Source of the DNA: Ipomoea triloba | Taxonomy: Eukaryota > Streptophyta > Magnoliopsida > Solanales > Convolvulaceae | Length of the DNA: 64,000 nucleotides | Direction of reading: 5' to 3' | Assembly: GCF_003576645.1 (NCBI RefSeq) | Contig: NC_044922.1 | Span: 6,209,646-6,273,645, forward strand | In this document: piece by piece, positions 44,455-54,733 of the stretch | Layout: every line of letters starts with the position of its first letter | Numbering within the stretch: the first letter of the stretch is position 1 | Translations under genes and position numbers: made by a program | Notes under the pieces: generated by a model | Seen by the model: only the letters and a program-made list of their open reading frames with translations | What the model was told of the DNA's origin: nothing | Database searches by the model: none

Positions 44455-46695
44455 CCTTACCATTAAAGAAGCATGAATATAAATACAGAAGGATACCCCA
44501 AAGTAAGGGATATCAGTACAACCGTAAATGCAGAAAATAAAGGCTAACCAAACAGACTAAGCCTATGTATAGATTTAATCTGTAACACGCCCCCACAAGA
44601 TGGCGGCACCATCAATGACGCCAATCTTGGAACGAAAAGCCAGAAACGAACGACGAGAGAGAGGCTTCGTAAGTAAGTCCGCCACTTGATCAGATGAGCG
44701 AATATGCTGAACCCGCAAGGAACCACCCTCAACACGCTCACGAACAAAGAAGTAGTCAAGGGCAACATGTTTCATGCGAGAATGAAACACCGGATGTTTA
44801 CAAACATAAACAACACTCATATTGCCAGCAAACAAAGTAGGTGGCTGAAGCAAGCGAACACCGAGCTCACGAAGAAGACTTTCAATCCAAATACCCTCAG
44901 TCGCGGCATTAGCAATAGCACGAAATTCCGCCTCAGTAGAGGAGCGAGAAACAGACTGTTGACGAGCAGATTTCCAGGACACCACATTCGCCCCCAAGAA
45001 AACAACATACGTAGTAGTGGAACGCCCACCGCTGTCAAGACTACCCCAGTCAGAGTCGGAGTAAATAGACAGACTCAACGGCACACCACGCCTAAGGAAC
45101 AACCCAAAATGCAAGGTCCCCTTCAAATACCGAAAAATCCTCTTTACCGCCTGCCAATGGTGAATAGCAGGAGAATGCATGAATTGAGATAGGCGATTAA
45201 CAGCAAACACAATGTCCGGCCGAGTGAAACCCAAATACTGTAGGACACCAACCGCTCTACGATATAGACCACCATCAACCGTGGAGTCATTAGCAACCAG
45301 ACCACTAGCGGCAGGTTCCATAGGGGTAGCTACGTCCTTCGCCCCCGTCATCTGGAACTGCTCAAGAACATCAACAATATATTGAGACTGGCTTAGAAAA
45401 AAACCATTGGGCGTAGAAATGACCTGCATTCCTAAGAAATGATGTAAGGCACCCATATCTGTCAAAGCAAACCTATCAGAAAGCTTGCGAATAAATCCAC
45501 CAAGAAAAGCATTGTCATTACCCGTGATGACAATGTCATCAACATATACTAGAAAGAACATAACAACATGACCCAAACGGTAAACAAATAATGACGTGTC
45601 AGCCACAGACCGAACACAACCACACTCCAATAGAAAAGCAGACAACGCCAAGTACCAAGTCCGAGGCACTTGTTTGAGACCATATATAGCCTTCTTAAGA
45701 CGACATACGTGATCAGGAAAGCGAGAATCAATAAAGCCTGCAGGCTGCTCCATATAAACCTGTTCAGACAACAAACCATTCAAAAAGGCATTATTTATGT
45801 CTAATTGACAAACATACCAACCACTGGATAACTCAATAGTCAATACAATACGAACAGTAACCTGCTTAACAACCGGACTAAAAGTCTCAAAATAATCACG
45901 CCCTTCTTTTTGCAAAAAACCTTTGGCTACCAAACGTGCCTTGAATCGCTCTACTAAGCCATCAGCTCGCCTCATAACCCGGAATATCCATTTGCAGTGA
46001 ATCGGACGATGACTCGCACGTGGTAGCAACTCCCACGTCCCCAATCTAGTAAAGCATCAAATTCATCACACATAGCCTGCCTCCACCTGTCATCATGCAT
46101 AGCCTGAGTAACCGTACGAGGCTCAAGAGCCCGTGGCATGGAATGGACAGTGGTTATATTCACAAATTGGTCACCATAGTATCGGGAATTCGGTTTCCGT
46201 ATCCGTGCTGGTCGGCCAGAAGCAGCCGGTAAATCAGGGGCAGTGGCTGGGGATACTGAAGGAACGAGAACGGAGGCATCTGGCTGTTCAGCTGAACTGG
46301 ACTCCGACACAGTGGGGCTAGAGATGGTTCGGGAGAGATTAGGAGTGGGAGAGGAAGAGGGAGTATGATTAGATTCAGGGACTGCAGGAACAGACCTAGA
46401 AGAATTAGAGATATCATCCGAACCAGATGGTGAAACAATCGGTTCAGACGGAGTAAGGACTAGCAAAACTGGAGGCAATGAAGGGGAATAGAAGTTGAGG
46501 CTGAAATAGTAGGCACCGACCCCCTAGACAGCCCCGACTCAAGAAAAGGAAAAACCCCATCCACAAATCGAACGTGTCGGGACAAATAGATACGACCGGA
46601 TTGTGGGTCCAAACACTTGTAAGCCGACTGACTCAAAGAATACCCCAAAAATACACAAGGAATTGATTTTGGGTGGAGTTTAGTAGACACAAGGA
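44455..46695 (-). mobile_element. Truncated Ty1/Copia retrotransposon, 3' half, frameshifted
   Basis: Read on the minus strand, three overlapping frames cover the end of integrase (..IPCVFLGYSLSQSAYKC.., 46690-46460), the linker (46478-45972) and reverse transcriptase plus RNase H (46044-44575). RT shows CKWIFRV.., [11 protein letters not shown] and FFLVYVDD; RNase H shows SDSDWG, SRSSTEAEFRAIA and ADLLTKPLS. Two frame changes separate these pieces. After the stop comes a purine-rich TTGTGGGGGCG, then TGTTACAG (near 44589), the likely 3' LTR start; the LTR is probably short and ends near 44455. Gag, protease and most of integrase are missing because the element is cut at about 46695, where a plus-strand Copia fragment begins. 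It is non-autonomous and dead. Confidence 0.85.
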
Positions 46696-46697
46696 AT

Positions 46698-47267
46698 TTG
46701 TGGTTAAAAGACGTTATGCATATCCCCTCTTTCCAATTCAACATAATATCAGTAAGCAAACTGCTCCAAGATACCTCATATAATCTGATATTTTCTTCTG
46801 GACAGTGTCTAATTCAGGAACCGCTTGGGATGACGGTTGGTTTAGCTAAGCATGAGAAAGGGCTCTACATCTTGATGCAGCCTCCAAGGGAATCTAGTGG
46901 TTTTCACAAAAGTTTGGTTATGCAATGTAATAAAATTGAAATTTGGCATCAACGCCTAGGACATTTTCCAATGAATAAATTGCATTTGTTCAAAGACATT
47001 CCACCTCTATCTGTTGTGAATAAAGCGTGTGATGTGTGTCATTTAGCCAAGCATAGGCGTTCTTCATTTCCTTTAAGCACTACGTCTTCATATGCTTGCT
47101 TTGAATTGATACATGCAGATATATGGGGGCCTTTTCCCATTTACTCCATGAAAGGGGAACGATACTACTTTCTAACTTTAGTTGATGACTACTCACGTTT
47201 TACATGGGTTCACTTGATGATGAAGAAATCAAAAGTAAGAGAATTAATAAGGAGATTTCATTTTTAA
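46698..47267 (+). mobile_element. Truncated Ty1/Copia fragment: end of protease, GAG-pre-integrase, integrase start
   Basis: A single 189-codon frame reads ..LKDVMHIPSFQFNIISVS.. (end of the protease region), then IWHQRLGHFP with CDVCHLAKHRRSSFPLS (zinc-binding GAG-pre-integrase, HHCC type) and FELIHADIWGPF with YFLTLVDDYSRFTW (integrase core start, first catalytic Asp of HADIWGP). It then loses homology at about 47250. There is no methionine at the start, which abuts the minus-strand Copia fragment. It is a different Copia lineage from the left-hand fragment and closer to the element at 53406. Confidence 0.85.
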
Positions 47268-48840
47268 TGTATCCTAATGACAATACATCTTACAATGAAT
47301 TTAAAAGATGAAGTTGTGTAGCCCGGTAACAAAATTCATTGTATCTTGCAGTGTGTTCTCTTAGATATAAACTGGGTTTGTCATGAGGTAGATTTCTTCA
47401 CTAGGAGAAATTAGTCGTAATGAATATTAATTGATGAATTTGAATGTACAAAATCTTTGCATTAGGGAAAATAAAGACAATATAACTAATGAAATTATTT
47501 TTCTTATTTAGTTTATTGATAATGAATATTTTTTTAAATAAAGGCATTGTAGACACATAATTCTAAATTAAAGAAATCGACATGTATCATTTTTTTGTTG
47601 TAACTACTAATTTATTTAATTCAATAAGAGTAAAGAATAGAGTGATCCCGCTTCAATTTGTTGGGTTATTTGAATACTCTCTTTGTCAACCAATCCCCAA
47701 GTAGTTAATATAATTAGCTTCAAATTATTTTTTTAAAATTTTTTTTCATGGTATTATAAAATACTTGGTAAATAAATATATAACATTTTTGTATTATAAC
47801 TTTGATATTTAATTACAAGATATTGTAAAAATAAGATAATGGACAATGTAATGAATATCAATTGATAAATTTGAAAGTAAAGAATCTTTGCATGAGAGAA
47901 AATAAAGACAATATAACTAATGAAATTATTTCTCTTATTTTATTTAATTTTTTGATAGTGAATAATTTTTTCAAATAAAGACATTGTAGACACATAATTC
48001 TAAATTAAAGAAATACATATGCATCATTTTTTGTTGTAGCTACTAATTTATTTAATAAGAATAAAATAGAGTAAGAAACTTAATTGTGCCAAATTTGATT
48101 GGGATCAAGTTCGAACCTAAAACCTTTCTTATAAAAATTAATGGATAAGTTAAAAATTAACGCAATATTAACGGAGAAGAGAATATTTAACGGAAAACAT
48201 AACGGATAATCATATAATTAAGGATAAATTAGAAAATCCCAAGGAAAAATATAAATCTAAACAATCTGAACCATTCATTTGATTAAATAATTTGACCGCC
48301 ATTTTTTCTACCCATTTTAGGCCTAACTCTCTTTGGCTCTTATTAGTATAGTAGATCTCTTTAGCTCTTATTAGTATAGTAGATATGAGTGTTTTGGGCG
48401 CGAAGTTAAAATTGAGGATTTTGTTTTTATAATAGTATAGAGTACGTTGCAGGAAATATATGTACTATATTATTACGATTAATAATTTTAATCTAGAATT
48501 GTAATATGAATAGGAAAGTAGGGAAGAATATATTTTATTAGGAATTATATTACCATATTTTAATGTATAATTGTAGTACGAATATGAATTGTATTACAAG
48601 TATTATTACCATATTTAACAATATTTTTCAAACTTTAATTGTATTGGAGTGTTTTGAGAGAATTAAAATTGAGAATTTTGTTTTTATTAGTAGTATAGAT
48701 TATAATCAAAATAGTTTTGTCTTGTCGAGATCTAATTTATTTATTTATTATTTTTTTAAACAGAAAATCTAGTGAAATTTTGACCATAATCTGAAACATC
48801 TTTCTAACATTGTTTCCTGATAAAAAGTAGCATCAACATC
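47268..48840. repeat. AT-rich DNA with a 215-bp direct duplication
   Basis: The stretch 47417-47630 recurs at 47849-48068 with moderate divergence (shared marks: AATAAAGACAATATAACTAA, CATTGTAGACACATAATTC, GTTGTA.CTACTAATTTATT). A second short duplication, CTCTTATTAGTATAGTAGAT, is at 48340-48385. No gene is seen. Confidence 0.65.
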
Positions 48841-49060
48841 TTCACCATCTTTGAAAGCAAAATAAGTAACCAAGAATAGCTATGTCCCAAACGTAGTTTC
48901 CGATATATATGCTTCGGCTGACCATGATATGCCTTGTGGACGAAGTACTGAATATTTCCGGCAACGCATAGCATGTGGATGATAATCCCCAAAGGCAGTG
49001 CAGCTTCAAACCACACCAATAATGCCATTTTGGTGGTGATTTAATCGCTTTGCAATGCAT
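48840..49060 (-). pseudogene. NDUFA1: NDUFA1 (complex I MWFE subunit) pseudogene
   Basis: On the minus strand an ATG at 49028 starts a frame whose first 41 residues (about 49028-48906) match plant NADH dehydrogenase 1 alpha subcomplex subunit 1: VWFEAALPLGIIIHMLC, then GNIQYFVHKAYHGQPKHI. The expected next residues, GN.VWD.A, appear in the other frame (IGNYVWDIAI, about 48904-48875). The break falls at ATATATATC (48902-48911): four extra bases (an AT-repeat expansion) shift the frame. The last third of the roughly 65-residue protein is not recognisable, being either lost or beyond an intron. NDUFA1 is a small one-helix membrane subunit of mitochondrial complex I. The sequence before the ATG looks like a short 5' UTR. 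I regard it as a dead copy. Confidence 0.75.
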
Positions 49061-49209
49061 GTGGAATAAGACAAAGGAAGGCGACGCCAGCCATGACAGC
49101 AGTGTTTGGTTGCATTTCAGAAAATTGTGTTGTTGTGTTTGGTTCACTTTTCCCTAAAAATGAGTAGAATTGTGTAATTAAACATTTTAATTGTTTCGTT
49201 TAGAATATA

Positions 49210-49217
49210 ACAACATT

Positions 49218-49277
<60 letters not shown>

Positions 49278-49350
49278 CCGTTGTCCCACCCAATAGATGT
49301 GCCTATAATCCTAGACATTGTTCGACGGTGGAAACCCTGCGCTACACCCA

Positions 49351-49393
<43 letters not shown>

Positions 49394-49395
49394 TA
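49210..49395 (+). repeat. Two (AAT)n microsatellites
   Basis: Runs at about 49219-49276 and 49351-49392 flank a 75-base non-repetitive spacer. A further (CAA)n run is at about 50069-50104, followed by (TAA)n. Confidence 0.9.
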
Positions 49396-50070
49396 AAAAT
49401 CATTGTTTTGATCCCTCAATTGTTTTGCAACTGTCAATTTAGTCCTTAATTTTTAATTTGATCAAATTGACCTTCCAATTATTTTAAATTTTGTCAATTG
49501 AGTCCTCTAGCCACTATTCCGTCAATCAGTCGTTAGTTGCCAAAACAATGGCTAGTGAGGGTGGTGTGGTGACAGTGGTTGTAGTAGTGGTGGCGGTGGT
49601 AGTGGTGATAGTGGTAGTGATGGCGGTGGTGTGGAAATTGAAAAACGACTTCCCGACAAAGAGGAGAAGTCATTTTAATTTGACTCACATTTTCCAGACA
49701 CGGGAAACTGAAAAAATTATTTCTAAAAATCATTTTTCAGATTTTCAAATACACCCTAAATATATCAATTCAAGTTGCTTTAAGTGTTGTATATTAGTTG
49801 TGATTCTAAATGAAAATAAAGGAAACAATAGTCAATTAATGATAATGTTTGCTGAGAGATATATTAGTTTGAAACATAATTAAGTTGAGAAATCTAATCC
49901 TTTACTATAATAAAGCCACAACATTTTGGTAATTAAAAATAAGAAAAGTTTCCCGCCCAGTAAAAACGGTGTCGTTTTAGGTAGTAATAAACATTATGCT
50001 GATTTGTTGCGTAAAGCTCAGTGAAAACGGTGGTGTTTAATTGTAGTGTTAGAAGTTGCACAATAAAATT

Positions 50071-50106
<36 letters not shown>

Positions 50107-52538
50107 AATAATAATAATAATGTCACCCACGTTTTAAATTTTTATTCAATTATTCTCGCAGTTCTTTTAAATTATTTTTAATGAGTGATGATACATGCCC
50201 CTCCTTAATTTATATTTTAATATTCACCTCCTTGTGTTATTATTATTTTTGTATTTGATTACGAATTAAAATCCTATTTTAACTCATGGTAATTAAGAAG
50301 ATAAGCCAATTCACGAGCCATTAACCCCAAAAAATATATAATAGAGTTTTATTCAAAGCTAAAAGTGAATATTAAGAAATAAATTCAAAATGGAGAAACA
50401 ACATTTTTCATTTTTAATTTAGTCTAATGACACTACAGCTACCTCCCAATGCTTCGAATTATCTATCTATGAACCATAATAATTGCGATAATATAGTATG
50501 ATTGTTCATTGTGGGGCAATTACTATTTAATTTAGATTTTATTTGTCATATCTAATAATAATTACTTAGATATTAAAATGTTTATTAGTACACATTATTT
50601 TTAATTGTTAAACTTTAACCATATAACTCATAGTAAAATTGTTTCAAATGGTAAATAATTTCTAATATTAAGTGGCCAACCTTCTCATGGTGATGGTTCA
50701 ACTTTAATTACTACCTAGCTGAGTGTGAACCTTCAAATGGTGACAGTGACGTGATGATAATATTATTTGATCGAATCTTTGAGAATATTTTTTTCCCATC
50801 AAGCACATGCAATCAATTTCATTATTAATATTGGATTGGATTGTAATCTCTAATTAGATTGTATGTCAAACAATAAGTTCAAAAGATTCCACAAGTATTA
50901 AAGCTTGTATTTGTTCACATAAACTCATAAGTTTAAATTGACATTTGGTTGTATAACATATTTATGAAAATGTTGTAACAATACTAATGGGTTTATTAAA
51001 ATAAAAACATTTAACTTGTGGTGCACTGCCAATTAATAAATTCTTTAGCAATTAATATAGTCTTTAGTTTCTTCAAAATTGATCCTGGACTGTTTTGGTT
51101 TGTGAAGGCTCAAAACAATTTTGCAAGACATAAACTCATAATGTCTAGTTTATTTTGAGGTGGACCTTGAGATTATTTGGGAAGTTATGGTGTATGTTTA
51201 AGAGTTCAAACTTAAGACTCATAATGTTTCTGTGACAAAGATATCTTTTGGTTATTTTGATGAGTGGGAGTGACAGACGTGTCAACTCTAAACTCTTAGC
51301 CATATTGGAGATATTGTTAGAGTTATAAACTAATCAAAGAATATACTTAGCATTATGCTAAGAGATTCCTACTTCAGGCATGCTTTTAAAGATTTTAGGG
51401 ATCATACACTGTGCATATTTTCTCATGCAAATTTGGATGATTTCTTTTTTCAATTGAGCATATACATTTTATTTGAGAAACATCTATTAAGGGACTGAGA
51501 ATAAACGTAGGGTTTGTTCATAAATTAACCTAAGTTAGAGAACTTGAATGCATGTGATCATAGAAGATATTACTCTCTTGAGCAGAGGACATATTACTAT
51601 GGTTCGTGTATTTTGTTCTTTAGTGAAGGTTGTGCCAGCACCAAGTGGGAGAATGTAAGTTTATTCCCACGTATATAATATTATATTATTATGTAGTTGT
51701 GGTGCAAGTAGGTGATTAACTCAATTAGTGATTTAGTCGATCAGTTAGGCAACTCAGGATATTCAGTTTAGCTAACTGAATATCTGTCTATATTGATGGC
51801 ATGTAGGCTTTAAGCAATATAGTCCTCCCACTGTTCCTGTATTCAGAATACACACCATCTAGTATTCAGGATAAAGTGATAGTCAAAATATAACACTATT
51901 ATGCATGTTTACTATCAGCAATTCAACAACTATGGCTAGAGGTATTCGGATGATCCTAAAGCTTCCGCTTACGAGGTCAGGTTCCTTGTATTTACGTTTA
52001 CTTTAGTTTATGTTAGATAATATAATACTGAACTTAGCTCCCCACGATTCACGAATTTAATATAACAAGTTGGTCAAATCTTCAGGACTAATTTATTGGA
52101 TACAATTTTAAAAACATAAATAATAAAAGAATATTAATAAACAATGAATGAAGTTGATGAAGATGCCAAAAGATGCATGGTTGTTACATTTAAATTAAAC
52201 AATATTATATTAATCAATCCCGATGAAACTTATGAAACCTCGTCCAACAATCACATGCTATATATATTTATTATCCACCCACAATAGATCGTATGTATTT
52301 CCACTACATAATTTATAGGAAAAATTATGACACTGTACTACTTTGTCTAAAAAAATTCACATAAATGCAAACCATCACATGATGTAAATTCCATTTTACT
52401 TCATAAAATAATAATTAAAAGATGGTACAGTTAATGTTTGATAAAATATGAAGTTGACTTTAGCTCAATTGTTTGAGCAAGTCTTTGACATGCAATACTT
52501 GCAATATAGCCCATGTGACGTACAACTCACTATGAAAT
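49396..52538. other. AT-rich intergenic DNA paralogous to 27.3-29.9 kb
   Basis: Several blocks match the NLR1 upstream side in the same orientation: 49775-49860 with about 27350-27470; 50585-50800 with 28555-28770; 52070-52380 with about 29140-29435; 52385-52538 with 29770-29890. The block 50800-52070 has no counterpart there and shows no retrotransposon protein I can recognise. Gly/Val-rich open frames near 49550 come from GGTGGTGG-like repeats. No gene is seen. Confidence 0.55.
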
Positions 52539-52699
52539 GAGTTAATACCCAAAATTGTCCTTGACTATAGTGGTTTTTCTGAATTTTGTCCTAAACGGCT
52601 TTGGTCTCATAAAGTAGTCCCAAGCTTTTGTGTTATCGCTCAAAATTGTCCTCTGTTAGTTAAGCTGTCAAACAGGTGTTTAATACAAGGGCAATATAG

Positions 52700-52960
52700 T
52701 CAATTCACACTCTTCTCTTCCGGTCTCTTGGCCCTACTCGAGAAGTACGACTCCGGTAAGGGAGATTGGGACGACGGCAGCCAGTCTGCTATGATTTCAG
52801 AAACAGTGCCACTGCAATCGACGAGGAAAGCAAGGAAGTTCATCACGTGCCGAGTCAGTGGATAGATTGCGCCGTCTAGTGGTGGCTTGGTGGAATCCTT
52901 TTGCATCATCGCCGTGGTTATCGGAAGCCGAGAAGACGTCATCCCAAAGAATTCTCTCAC
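52700..52960 (-). pseudogene. EXO70: EXO70 exocyst subunit gene fragment captured in a transposon
   Basis: The minus-strand frame reads ..MMQKDSTKPPLDGAIYPLTR then HVMNFLAFL and ..SEIIADWLPSSQSPLPESYF.., which follows the conserved EXO70 stretch around HPLTRYVMNYL..DY and its downstream ADWP..TPLPESYF segment. EXO70 is a subunit of the exocyst tethering complex at the plasma membrane. Only about 60-70 codons of the roughly 600-700 are present, with no recognisable EXO70 sequence upstream, so it is a fragment. It ends inside the left terminal inverted repeat. Confidence 0.75.
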
Positions 52961-53405
52961 CGATTGGGGATTTAAATTCCGACGAATTTATCCAGAACCT
53001 CTCCGATTCTCAGTCGCTATCCAGCGCCATCAATTCACCAATCGGTTCAGAAATTCTCCTCAACATGCAATGATTAAACAAATGAAGCGATAAATTAGGA
53101 ACCAAGGGAAATGGCGAATCGCACCACCATCTCCAGTCCGACGACCACCTCGCAAATCTGACTTGTACTCCCTCTACCATCACCTGATTCCTCAGTAGCA
53201 CGCTTCTGCCCTCGCATCCATCGAAAGCTAAATCAAGCAACTAGATTATTCAACCAACCGACAAAAGACGAGGATGCACATTAGATGAACAGAGCTCAGC
53301 TCATCTCTGAAGAGATCTCCTCGATCCCACTTCCTACTCCATTAATTGGAAGAGCAATCTGTTTAGCTAATTGGAATTTTAATTTCCTTTCCTGCCAATG
53401 CATTC

Positions 53406-53666
53406 TGATAAAGTGACCAAAGCAGCTGATACAAAGTGGCCTAAAGAGCTTACCTTTCAAGTTCTGTTTCTTGAGCAGTTATAACTGCTTTCAGTTATAG
53501 TTTCTGTTGCTTTCTGTTTTACTATCTCAGCTGCTTATATAAGCTTCATGTACTTCATCCTTCAGCTGTAAGCATACACAAAACAAACAGTAATGAATCA
53601 CATTTCAGTTTCAATCCAAGCTCACAATTATCACTTCAGTTCACTACATTCCTAGCTAATTCGTCA
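53406..53666 (+). repeat. 5' LTR of the Copia element
   Basis: Begins TGATAAAGTG and ends TCGTCA. A TATATAAG at about 53537-53544 is the likely transcription signal. The target duplication CATTC lies immediately to its left. Confidence 0.93.
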
Positions 53667-54733
53667 TGGTATCAGAGCGACGCTACCGGAGTTACGCTGC
53701 GGCAGTAGTAACAGATGCAAATGACGATGGAGATCAAGCCGAACAGTTCGGAACTTCGTCGCAGCAAGCATCGATGAATCAGAATCAACGAAGCGACGAG
53801 TTTGATGATCCTCTGTACTTGCACGCTACAGAGAACCCTAATTTGAGCCTGGTGTCACCGCCACTAACCGAAATCAACTATTCCTCCTGGAGCAGATCTA
53901 TGAGGATCGCACTGGAAGTCAAGAACAAGTTTGGCTTCGTTAATGGAAGTTTTCCGAGTCCTGGAGAAACCGATCCGAAATACGTATCCTGGAGGAGATG
54001 TAATCGCATTGTCTCTTCGTGGATTCTGAGGCCAATCACCCCCAGCATTGCGGACAGTGTCATGTACTTCGATAAGGCATCAGAAATCTGGAATGCTCTC
54101 CATAAGAGGTACTCTCAAGCCGATCCACATAGGATATCTGAAATTCAAAATGAAATCTATAAGAATGTTCAAGGTAGCTTGACTGTTAATGAGTATTTCA
54201 CCAAGAGCAATACTCTATGGCAGCAATTAAATGTCCTTAGACCATTGCTCTTGTGTGAGTGCACACCTAGGTGTTCATGTACTCTAATGACAAGAATGCA
54301 GAAAGAAAGGGAAGAAGATCAAATAATCCGTTTCTTGGATGGTCTGAATGAGGAATATGAGGCTGTTAAATCAGGTGTTCTTGTCATGGATCCCATCCCT
54401 GACATGGAAAGAGTTTTGAACATGGCATTAAAGGTGGAGAGAAAGATCAGAAACTCAATTACTCAAAAATGCAATGAGTTTACTCAAGTAAATGCTGTCC
54501 AGAGTAATCAAATGCAATCAGAAGAAGATCAGTCTATTGTGGCAGCAGCAACCTTTAAAAATAGAATGAAGTTTATCAGTAACAATGGGAAGAATATACC
54601 AAAATGCACATATTGTGGTATGAATGGTCACACCATTGAGAAATGCTATAAGAAGCATGGATATCCCCCGGGATGGGTTGCAGGCTACAAGTCAAAAAAA
54701 CAGACAGAATCAGGATATGCAACAAGCATCTAA
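53666..54733 (+). pseudogene. Copia gag
   Basis: A 355-codon frame with retrotransposon gag sequence (..LTEINYSSWSRSM.., ..IWNALHKRYSQAD..) and a CCHC zinc knuckle CTYCGMNGHTIEKC near its end. The first ATG is formed by the last A of the LTR plus TG of the primer site; the ATG at about 53773 is an alternative start. The frame ends at TAA 54731-54733, just after a run of seven A's where one surplus base takes it out of the pol frame. Confidence 0.88.
53667..53678 (+). other. Primer-binding site, initiator tRNA-Met
   Basis: TGGTATCAGAGC directly follows the 5' LTR with no spacer and is complementary to the 3' end of plant initiator methionine tRNA, the usual Copia primer. Confidence 0.92.

Noticed and set aside
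44704..45192. 162-codon plus-strand frame
   Set aside because: Antisense of the Copia reverse transcriptase/RNase H.
49491..49883. 130-codon Val-rich frame
   Set aside because: Comes from GGTGGT/GTAGTG simple repeats; no conserved domain.
53010..53240. Additional EXO70 sequence upstream of the fragment
   Set aside because: I looked for EXO70 motifs on the minus strand here and found none that I could align; left as unassigned interior of the TIR element.
54690..54733. Programmed -1 frameshift between gag and pol at the A-run
   Set aside because: The run of seven A's looks like a slippery site, but the pol frame is +1 relative to gag, not -1, and most plant Copia elements have one gag-pol frame; a one-base indel explains it better.
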